A DNA stretch of 12,081 nucleotides from Clostridia bacterium. Its GTDB lineage: Bacteria > Bacillota > Clostridia > Oscillospirales > CAG-272. Below are positions 1-6,400 of the stretch, in pieces. Where the stretch lies: assembly GCA_017452215.1 (NCBI GenBank), contig JAFTMU010000007.1:1-12081 (forward strand), given 5' to 3'. Under the pieces are notes generated by a model. The model was not told the DNA's origin. It saw nothing but the letters and a program-made list of their open reading frames with translations, and searched no databases. The stretch's first letter is position 1. Each line of letters opens with the position of its first letter. The position numbers and the translations under genes were made by a program.

Positions 1-805
1 CCTCGTAATCGGGGGTTTCGTAGATCTTTACGTTATCCACATCCACGTAGCTGGTATCCGCTCCCTCGGTAGCAGTATACGCACCTTTGTTTTTGTTGCA
101 CTTTCCAACGATCAGCATGTTCTCGTGTACCGAGATATCCTTCACGTTTGTGTGCGCTTCCCAAGAGGAGTCCACACCTCTGAAATTTTCCTTGACCGAA
201 TACAATTTGTTGTTCACGTAGATCTCAAGTCTACCCTCGGTGGATTGGAAGATCACCTTGACCGTGTTCCACTCGTCAAGGATCATTCCCTCTGCCCCCT
301 GGACAAGCGTTCCTGCGCTGGTGAGCACACCGCTCTTGACGTCGATGGTGAACAGATTGAAGAAGATCCCCTCATACGGGGTGCCGTTGTCAGTAAAGCC
401 GTATCTCAGAAACTGCGCCTCCAAGGTAGGCGCACCGCTTCCGCCATAGTGAGGACGGTAAGAGATCTCAATGGTAAAATTCGTCCCTGCTTTGATCTCT
501 TGGTGGTTGACCTGCAAGCTCTTGTCCCAGTTGGAGGTGTTAGAAGGCGCCTCACCGCCAACGAAGGGAATGTGTGCGTATTTGTTTTGTCCGTTGGATT
601 CCTGCTTTGCTGAGGAATACACAGGAACTGCGGCAAAGCCGTCAGCCGTGGTCAGCGCCTTATCCGTAGTCAAGGACTCAAAGTTCTGCTTCCCAAAGGA
701 AAGCGTCGTTGCAGCGGCCACCGAAAACCAGGACATGGGCAGTACCGTCAATACCGCCAACAGCAGCGCCAACAAGCGCACGGTCAGTTTCGTTTTGTTT
801 TTCAT
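1..805 (-). CDS. Exported protein with N-terminal LamG/concanavalin-like domain (partial, C-terminus outside window)
   Basis: The frame is open from an ATG at 805 to the left edge (268 codons), so the C-terminal part is missing and the catalytic or other function is unknown. Residues 1-32 form a signal peptide: Lys-rich start (MKNKTK), hydrophobic core of Leu/Ala/Val, and a likely cut after SVAAA. The rest is a beta-rich domain with the signature D-E-W179-N-T-V and, about 15 residues on, IYVNN, followed by YVDVDNVKIYE near the edge. The same W-N-T...Y-x-N-N...(Y)(L/I/V)D pattern occurs in the N-terminal modules of both GH31 proteins at 3424-11780, which is typical of concanavalin/LamG-type sandwiches that bind carbohydrate. 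The start is supported by AAGGGAGA (813-820), about 8 nt before the ATG. It lies 33 bp after the SGNH gene at 839-1594 and is probably co-transcribed. It may be another large secreted glycosidase, but that is only inferred from the shared module. Confidence 0.85.
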   Translation of the reverse strand, partial: MKNKTKLTVRLLALLLAVLTVLPMSWFSVAAATTLSFGKQNFESLTTDKALTTADGFAAVPVYSSAKQESNGQNKYAHIPFVGGEAPSNTSNWDKSLQVNHQEIKAGTNFTIEISYRPHYGGSGAPTLEAQFLRYGFTDNGTPYEGIFFNLFTIDVKSGVLTSAGTLVQGAEGMILDEWNTVKVIFQSTEGRLEIYVNNKLYSVKENFRGVDSSWEAHTNVKDISVHENMLIVGKCNKNKGAYTATEGADTSYVDVDNVKIYETPDYE

Positions 806-838
806 TTCTCTTTCTCCCTTTATTTTATTTTTTTTGGA

Positions 839-1594
839 TTACTTTTTCAGATTCCTTACAATCTCCCAAATGTAAGGAAGCAGTTGATCCGCCATGATGC
901 GCATTCCGCTTGCCTTGAGGTGGAAGGAATCGTAGGAATGCTCCTCCCTCCAGGCATCATCCAGAATATGCACGCCCGATACCTCGGGAACTCCCGCATC
1001 GATATAGTAGATGCGATCGGCGTAGTCTTTGTCCTTTTGATATTCCTCGTACATGGTTTTGACGTTGCGAGTATACCAGGTGCGCTCGTTCTCGCCATAC
1101 TCAAAGGGAGGAATGAAGATAATGATAGCGTTGGGATACTCCTCCATCACACGGTCCACCACCATCTGCCACGCTCCCATAAAGGTGTCGGAGCGCTTCT
1201 CTCCCCATTTTCCCAGAGGAGCGGCAATATCGGGACCGAAATCGTTGTTTCCGCCCTGTAAGAGGATCACGTCCACGTCCTCACCCTTACCCGAAATATC
1301 TCCGCAAGAAAAATACGAATCCTTTTCGCTGCCCCAATAATATTCGCTTTCCTCACGCAGCAAGAACAAACATTCGTACATGGATTCCTTGTGCAGGCTT
1401 CCGTCCTCATTGTAGTTCTTGTCGGTGAGAGACACCGTCATTCCGCTGACGCCCAGGTTGGTCATGTTCCATGCGCACTCCTTACCCAGCAGGTTGCACC
1501 ATTGGTTGGGCACGTCTCTCGCCCCTGCCATCTGGCTGTCACCAAGCACCAATACGTTCAAATTCTGCAATTCCTTGCGCATTTTCAAAATCAT
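839..1594 (-). CDS. SGNH/GDSL-type hydrolase without a signal peptide
   Basis: A 251-aa hydrolase of the SGNH/GDSL superfamily (serine esterases acting on O-acyl groups of lipids or sugars). All four blocks are visible: block I V-L-G-D-S20-Q, block II in NLGVSGMT, block III GGNND with N117 in the catalytic position, and block V D222-S-F-H225. Ser20, Asp222 and His225 would form the triad, so the enzyme looks intact. It is collinear without gaps with residues 70-310 of the lipoprotein SGNH enzyme at 1674-2630; by eye about 80% are identical (45 mismatches in 240 positions). It lacks that protein's lipoprotein signal and Thr/Glu linker and starts only a few residues before block I, so it is predicted cytoplasmic. 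The start follows AAAAGGAGA (1602-1610) at a good distance, so the missing leader is not a mis-called start. The substrate is unknown; a sugar O-acetyl ester is plausible from context. Confidence 0.9.
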   Translation of the reverse strand: MILKMRKELQNLNVLVLGDSQMAGARDVPNQWCNLLGKECAWNMTNLGVSGMTVSLTDKNYNEDGSLHKESMYECLFLLREESEYYWGSEKDSYFSCGDISGKGEDVDVILLQGGNNDFGPDIAAPLGKWGEKRSDTFMGAWQMVVDRVMEEYPNAIIIFIPPFEYGENERTWYTRNVKTMYEEYQKDKDYADRIYYIDAGVPEVSGVHILDDAWREEHSYDSFHLKASGMRIMADQLLPYIWEIVRNLKK

Positions 1595-1673
1595 GGTTTT
1601 GTCTCCTTTTGAGATTCTGTTAAAAAGTCTTCTTCGAATATAGCAATAATGTCATTGCTTTTTGCAGCAACGC

Positions 1674-2630
1674 TCATTGCACACTGTCGGCATTCCCACC
1701 TGTAACGATCTCCCAGATATAAGGAAGCAGGCTATACGCCATGATGCGCATTCCGCTTGCTTTGAGGTGGAAGGCATCGTAGGAATGCTCCTCTCTCCAA
1801 AAGTAGTCGGTGATATATACACCCGAGACCTCGGGGACTCCCGCATCAATATAGTAGATGCGGTCGGCGTAGGCTTCGTCCTTTTGATACTCCTCGTACA
1901 TCGTCTCGATATTTCGTGTGTACCGAGTGCGTTCGTCCTCGCCGTATTCAAAGGGAGGAATAAAGATGATCAAGGCATTGGGATACTCCTCCATCAATCG
2001 ATCTACGATCAGCTGCCACGCCCCCATAAAGGTATCGGGGCGCTTTTCTCCCCACTGACCCAGAGGGGCGGCAATATCGGGACCGAAATCATTGTTTCCA
2101 CCCTGCAAAAGGATCAAGTCCAGGTCCTCCGCCTTGCCCGAAATGGTTCCGCAATCAAAATAGGTAAACTTTTTACTGCCCCAATAGTACACGCTCTGCT
2201 GGCGCTTCAGGAACAGATTTTCATACATAGAATCCTTGTGAAGCTTACCTTCCTCGGTGTAATTCTTGTCGGTGAGAGACACAGTCATGCCGCTGACACC
2301 GAGATTGGTCAGATTCCATCCGCATTTCCTGCCCAGCAGATTGCACCACTGGTTTTCCACGTCTCTGGCGCCTGCCATCTGGCTGTCTCCCAGCACCAAT
2401 ACGTCAAGCCCTTGCAGATCCTCGCACATTCCCAAAAGCACAGGGTCCAGCTCCTCTTCCTCGGGCTCTGTCGAGCTTTCTTCTTCCCGGGGGGTGGTCG
2501 TGGTGATTTCTTCGGTGGTCGTGCTCTCGTCGCCCTCGGTGGTTGTCTCCCCCTCCAAGGACGGAGTGGTGCACGCCGCTAACGAGCAGAGCATTGCCGC
2601 AAGTAATAAATAGCAAACAATTCGTTTCAT
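1674..2630 (-). CDS. Surface lipoprotein SGNH/GDSL-type hydrolase
   Basis: A 318-aa lipoprotein. Residues 1-20 are a lipoprotein signal ending in the lipobox L-A-A-C20; Cys20 would be lipidated and the protein held on the outer face of the membrane. Residues 21-62 are a low-complexity Thr/Glu/Ser linker that would carry the enzyme through the wall. From about residue 72 comes the SGNH fold: block I LGDS83, block II around G114 (NLGVSGMT), block III GGNND with N180, block V D285-A-F-H288. Ser83, Asp285 and His288 are the predicted triad. The family comprises esterases and acyl-hydrolases; deacetylation of a polysaccharide fits the neighbouring GH31 enzymes but is inferred. The RBS AAGGAG (2636-2641) is 5 nt from the ATG. 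The gene sits 62 bp after the repeat lipoprotein, with a strong hairpin in between, and 79 bp before its signal-less duplicate. Confidence 0.92.
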   Translation of the reverse strand: MKRIVCYLLLAAMLCSLAACTTPSLEGETTTEGDESTTTEEITTTTPREEESSTEPEEEELDPVLLGMCEDLQGLDVLVLGDSQMAGARDVENQWCNLLGRKCGWNLTNLGVSGMTVSLTDKNYTEEGKLHKDSMYENLFLKRQQSVYYWGSKKFTYFDCGTISGKAEDLDLILLQGGNNDFGPDIAAPLGQWGEKRPDTFMGAWQLIVDRLMEEYPNALIIFIPPFEYGEDERTRYTRNIETMYEEYQKDEAYADRIYYIDAGVPEVSGVYITDYFWREEHSYDAFHLKASGMRIMAYSLLPYIWEIVTGGNADSVQ

Positions 2631-2648
2631 ACTCTCTCCTTGATCAAT

Positions 2649-2679
2649 AAAGCCCTCACCCAGAATTGGTGAGGGCTTT
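2649..2679 (-). terminator. 12-bp perfect hairpin between lipoprotein and SGNH genes (terminator-like or attenuating)
   Basis: Arms 2649-2660 and 2668-2679 (AAAGCCCTCACC and its exact complement) enclose a 7-nt loop. Read on the minus strand the stem is followed by a weak tail, TTTATTGAT, and no true U-run. It lies 14 nt after the stop of the repeat lipoprotein and ends 7 nt before the RBS of the downstream SGNH gene. No promoter is evident in the short remaining gap, so it may be a leaky terminator, an mRNA 3'-end stabiliser, or a structure that lowers expression of the downstream genes compared with the lipoprotein. Confidence 0.5.
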
Positions 2680-2692
2680 TGAATATCAATAA

Positions 2693-3019
2693 TTATGCTG
2701 CAGGGAAAATATCGTCCTTACCGGGGTCCTTATCGGGATCGCCGGGGCCGAAGGTGTGCTCTTCCTCGGGAGTGGTGGTCTCGGTTTCCTCGGGGGTGCT
2801 GGACTCATCATCGTCGGGGGTGCTGGACTCGTCGTCTTCGGGGGTGCTGGACTCGTCATCGTCGGGAGTGCTGGACTCATCGTCTTTGGGCGTAGAAACC
2901 TCTTCACCGGAGGTAGTCGTGGTCTCGCCGCCCTCTTCGGGGTTGCCGCACGCTGCAATAGCAATCACGAGGCAGAAAGCGAGAAGCACCATCAAATACT
3001 TTTTCCATACGTTTTTCAT
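2693..3019 (-). CDS. Small linker-only surface lipoprotein with acidic DDESSTP repeats
   Basis: A 108-aa lipoprotein of unknown function. Residues 1-24 are a lipoprotein signal with lipobox I-A-A-C24. After a Glu/Thr stretch, residues 45-77 hold four copies of an 8-residue repeat of the form x-D-D-E-S-S-T-P, where the residue after Pro alternates Asp/Glu. The chain ends in an 18-residue tail, 91-108 (GPGD...DP...DIF...). There is no folded or catalytic domain: the mature protein of about 85 residues is a strongly negatively charged, Pro-spaced, disordered chain. Such linkers normally connect a lipid anchor to an enzyme, as in the adjacent SGNH lipoprotein, so this could be a spacer or docking protein, or a gene that lost its enzyme domain. 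AAAGGAG (3031-3037) lies 11 nt upstream, and a perfect sigma-A promoter precedes it. The 18-residue tail also ends the GH31 protein at 3424-7764. Confidence 0.85.
   Translation of the reverse strand: MKNVWKKYLMVLLAFCLVIAIAACGNPEEGGETTTTSGEEVSTPKDDESSTPDDDESSTPEDDESSTPDDDESSTPEETETTTPEEEHTFGPGDPDKDPGKDDIFPAA
2792..2887 (-). repeat. Four tandem 24-bp repeats inside the acidic lipoprotein gene
   Basis: Units are 2792-2815, 2816-2839, 2840-2863 and 2864-2887, each 24 bp and in frame, so copy changes add or remove exactly 8 residues. All units share a core gggNgtgctggactc on the plus strand. Units 1 and 3 end alike (atcgtc) and units 2 and 4 end alike (gtctt), which suggests a 48-bp second-order duplication. 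A degenerate fifth unit follows from 2888. Confidence 0.9.
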
Positions 3020-3050
3020 AATACTTTTTGCTCCTTTTGGATGTATTTTT

Positions 3051-3066
3051 TTGAGAATCCTCTCAA
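3051..3066 (-). promoter_or_regulatory. Perfect 6-4-6 palindrome at the predicted transcription start (operator or 5' hairpin)
   Basis: TTGAGA-GGAT-TCTCAA read on the minus strand is a perfect 6-bp inverted repeat with a 4-nt spacer, starting at about +3 relative to the predicted start site near 3069. It contains GAGAGGATT (3056-3064), and the same 9-mer occurs again at 3111-3119, just upstream of the -35 box. This could be an operator pair, or an mRNA 5'-terminal stem that protects the transcript. Both are inferences from the sequence alone. Confidence 0.4.
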
Positions 3067-3075
3067 TACAATTTT

Positions 3076-3104
3076 ATTATACTCGTTTTGGATGGATTTG
3101 TCAA
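3076..3104 (-). promoter_or_regulatory. Consensus sigma-A promoter for the lipoprotein/SGNH unit
   Basis: On the minus strand TTGACA (3099-3104) and TATAAT (3076-3081) are separated by exactly 17 bp, and both boxes match the consensus fully. The predicted transcription start is near 3069, which gives a leader of about 50 nt to the ATG at 3019. The promoter divides the window into a GH31 unit upstream and a lipoprotein/SGNH/LamG unit downstream. Confidence 0.9.
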
Positions 3105-3244
3105 GCAAAAAATCCTCTCCAAAACATTTTTTGTCACATTGCAATAAAATAAAGCTGTTGATTTAGTCACAAGTTCCAATAAGGCTGTCAGATTTTCCAA
3201 AGAAATGGGAACATCCTACAGATGGAGCTCCTTGGACAACAAAA

Positions 3245-3349
3245 TCAGACCCAAGGAGACCACATTTCCTCGTCGCCCGAGGCAGAAAGCAGATCTACGT
3301 TATTGACCTCTACCACGTCCACGTCGGGGGTTGCATACGAAAGCTTCAT
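3245..3349 (-). CDS. 34-aa acidic peptide of unknown function
   Basis: A short gene with ATG at 3349 and TGA at 3245-3247. AAAGGAG (3357-3363) lies 7 nt before the ATG, which is a near-ideal ribosome binding site. The peptide begins MKLSYATPDVDVVEV, continues through NNVDLLSASGDEE and ends MWSPWV. It has no hydrophobic signal, is acidic (9 Asp/Glu against 1 Lys), and ends in two Trp. The pattern M-K-x-x-Y-x-x-P-x-V-x-V-V-E-V...D-L-L-x-x-S-G resembles short unnamed peptides I remember from gut Clostridia and Bacteroidota; no function is known to me. The leader-like N-terminal half, followed by Ser-Gly and a short variable end, also resembles a modified-peptide precursor, but no modifying enzyme is in view. 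It lies 74 bp after the second GH31 gene and is probably on the same transcript, with a hairpin in between. Confidence 0.65.
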   Translation of the reverse strand: MKLSYATPDVDVVEVNNVDLLSASGDEEMWSPWV

Positions 3350-3369
3350 ATTTTTTCTCCTTTCCTACC

Positions 3370-3391
3370 CCCTGCGGCAATCGCCGCAGGG
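3370..3391 (-). promoter_or_regulatory. 9-bp hairpin between the GH31 gene and the 34-aa gene
   Basis: Arms 3370-3378 and 3383-3391 (CCCTGCGGC and its exact complement) with a 4-nt loop. On the minus strand it is followed by GGTAGGAAAGGAG, which is the RBS of the 34-aa gene, and no U-run, so it is not a standard intrinsic terminator. It may be a processing or stability element that sets different levels for the long GH31 message and the small gene. Confidence 0.5.
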
Positions 3392-3423
3392 ATATACATT
3401 TCGGTAAGATCTCTGTGCTTTTC

Positions 3424-6400
3424 TCACTCGGTGGCGAAGATATCCGAATCAAAGGGATCCTCTTCCTTGTCGCCGGGACCGTTCTCCTCCTCAAACGGAA
3501 AATCCGTTCCCTCTTTAATGGCACTCCAAGTCTCTCCCTCAAAGATCTCTTTCAGTATTTCGGCATCGGGAGAATCCAAATTGAGATATACGGGAATGTG
3601 ATCGATAGTCACCGATGGGGTGATCGTCATTCCTTCGCTTATATTATACACCTTATTTGTCAAAAGGTCAAGCCAATTTCCCGCAGGAAGGTAAACTTTT
3701 CTGGAATCCCAGACCTCAATTCCCTTTTCGTTGGAATAATCGCTCTCCCGATAATCCACGCCCGACCATTCCAGCATGGGCGCCACCAGAAGTCCGTCGC
3801 CCAAAAGGAACTGATTCTTGATGTCATAGACGTTTTCGTCCTCGGGATATTCCAGCACCATGGCTCTCACGGGAGGAAGCCCCGTCTCGGTTGCCGTCAG
3901 AGAAAGCTTTTGAATATACGGTAAAAGCTCCTGGTGCAGACGGGTGTAAAGAGCGGAGATCCGTTGCGCCTGCTTGGTCAATTCGTAGGAATTGCGCACG
4001 TCGCCGTGAGTTTGAATGTTGGTAGTGAACGCAGAGTATTCGATCGCCTTAATGAACAATTCGCTCTCATACGCACGAACGTGCTCCCGATCGGTGAGAA
4101 TGCAGTTCAATTCGGGCATATCCACGGTATAGTAACCGCCCCAATAGCCGTAGGCGTAGCCCGCCATGTCGTAGGACATAAAGGGCATACCCGAGATTCC
4201 CGAGTTGATCACGGCAACCAGCTGCATGCGGATCTTGGAAAACTCCCGCATCTGGTCTCCCGTCCAATAATAAGGGTTGCGTTGCGCACCGATGCCGCTG
4301 CCTCGGGTAAAGACGATGAATCCGTCGTCAATTCCCTTTTCCTCCTTCAAACGATTCATCTCCTTGAAGAACAGAGAGGTGAAATAGGAAGGATAGCCCT
4401 GGTGAACGGTGTCCGATTCAAAAATACGACTGTCGTACCAATCGTACCGGATGACCTGCGTGCCCGTTACCTTGCCGTACTTGTCGTAGACCTTCACCTG
4501 ACCCTCGTCGGGCATTGCTTCACAAAAGTCGATCTTGGCTCCGTCCAGTCCCAGCTCCAAAAGCTCTCCCCAAACGTGCTCCATGTACCACTCTACCGCT
4601 TCGGGATTTGTGATATCCAGATAGCTCTGGGTATCCGAGGAAATGGCATCGGGGTTATCGGTATAAGCGCTCTTGGGAATGTCCTTGGTATAGGTATGAC
4701 CGATCAGATTTCCCGAAAGATCGTACGTGTCCACCGAGGCGTGCACGTAGTATTCGGGCTTGTAGCCGTCCATACAGAAGGACATACCGCCAATGCAGAT
4801 GTATCCCATCGCTCTGATGTCAAGCCCGTATTCGTTTCCGCCGTGGAGCCACTCCAGAATCTTGATGAGATTTTTTCTGTGCTCCAAAGCTTCAAGGGAC
4901 CCGTCGGTGATATCAGCAATCGAGGTAGGCTCTAAAATCACACCCGTAGGCGTCATCCCCGCCTCGATCATGCGGCTGACCACCTCCTTGACCCCGTAGC
5001 CGCCGGGGCAGCCCTTGGGACTGATGCGAACGAACACACCGTTCTTTCCGTCGTATCGGTACTGTCTGGTTCCCGATCCGTTAAAGAGATACGCTCCGTC
5101 GCTCCACTCACCCACCTTGGTGGCGGCAGGCTGCTTGGCATATTGGTCGGCATAAAGGGTGACGTAATTGGGAATATCGTAGAGAGACGCATAGGTCAGC
5201 GTTCCCGTTTCCAGAGTATAAAAATCGGGAGCGTAGCGGCACACGAGAAGTCCCTGCGCCCATTCCTCGGGCAAAGCAGCTGCGCCCGCAATGGCGCTGT
5301 ACCCTGCCAAGGGATCGCTCATATTTCCCGTTGCCCAGAAATAGCAATCCAGAAGATCGTTTTTCAAGGTCATCTCCCAGCGGTTGGGGGCATCGGCGCC
5401 CGATGTGGTCTTATCAAAGCCGATGTTGATCTCCTCATAGCGGTTGATATACAGTCCCGCTCCACGGGTGGTGGTAAACAGAGGAAGCACCACCGAGGTT
5501 CCCACGCCGCCGTCGGTATCGTAGGCATGATAGATGTAAAGATTCATCAAGGACCCCCGCTTGTTCACGGTGTCAAAGCGGTGACCGCCGCCATAGACGC
5601 CTTCCTTCTCAGAAAGAGTACCGCCCAGCGTCACGGTCTTGCCGTCCGAAAGAATCCGATCCACCAACGCTCGCTCCGTCCCGTCGGCGGAGTAGAATTT
5701 CATAGCAAATGCGTCCCGATACGAGATCAACACGTATCCCTCGTCTCCTTCGGCGCTAAGATACAGCGCTCCCCCCTCGCTACGTACCGTAAGAGTACGC
5801 AGAGTTTCGTCACAGCTCTCTCCGAGATAGATCGCCAACGCCTGCCCCGCTCCCCCGTTGGAGAACTCACTGTAAGGCTTGGAGGCATTTTGCGGCTTGA
5901 TCGCCTGTAAGCGCCAGCCGTCTCCCGCCCCAAAGGTCAAGCGGCAAGAGACGCCGTTGGCAGTTTGGAAGAAGAATTCCCCACCCGTCATACAGACGTT
6001 TTGGATCTCTCCCCCCTCTGTCTCTATCGCTCTTGCGCCCTCTCCGTAGCTTTCCAAAAGCTTGACGGCAGAGGAAGGCAGGGCAGCAATCCAATCGGCA
6101 TCGGCAAGGGCATTCACGCAGAGCTGCTTGATGCTGTCGGCATACGTTTCCTCATTGTCCGAGCCGAGAGCGTAGCTGTAAAGATATCTTTCCGTGCCAT
6201 CCAAAAGGCGGAAGCGAACGTACCCCACGCCGATAAATTCACGGGCACGGTTGTCCTTTTTAAGATTCAGGATCGAGCCGGAGAACAAAGCGTCAAAGCC
6301 CTCGTCGGGAGTCGCACTTGTGTCCCCGTTCCATTGCCCTGCCACAGCCTCCACGTCCAGAAGCGGAAGCCCCTTGGCAGTCAGCGCCTCATGGGTCAGC

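Noticed and set aside
1642..1659. AGCAAT-N6-ATTGCT hairpin with a following T-run on the plus strand
   Set aside because: Only 6 bp of AT-rich stem, and the T-run is on the strand that carries no gene; on the minus strand no U-run follows.
1662..2582. Plus-strand open frame of 306 codons
   Set aside because: Exact antisense of the lipoprotein SGNH gene, whose signal peptide, lipobox and catalytic blocks are all intact on the minus strand.
2792..2887. Short regular repeats as a CRISPR array
   Set aside because: The 24-bp units are directly adjacent with no spacers and lie in frame within a protein gene.
2679..3152. Plus-strand frame with repeated GVLDSSSS units
   Set aside because: It is the mirror of the DDESSTP repeats; the minus-strand gene has a lipobox, an RBS and a consensus promoter.
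3150..3244. Intrinsic terminator for the GH31 unit
   Set aside because: I looked for a GC-rich stem with a U-run after the 34-aa gene on the minus strand and found only short or long-loop pairings (for example GGAGCTCC at 3224-3231), so none is called.
3424..3500. Dockerin or LPXTG anchor at the GH31 C-termini
   Set aside because: No paired calcium-loop repeats and no LPXTG/hydrophobic/Arg-Lys tail are present; the acidic end is only the 18-residue shared tail.
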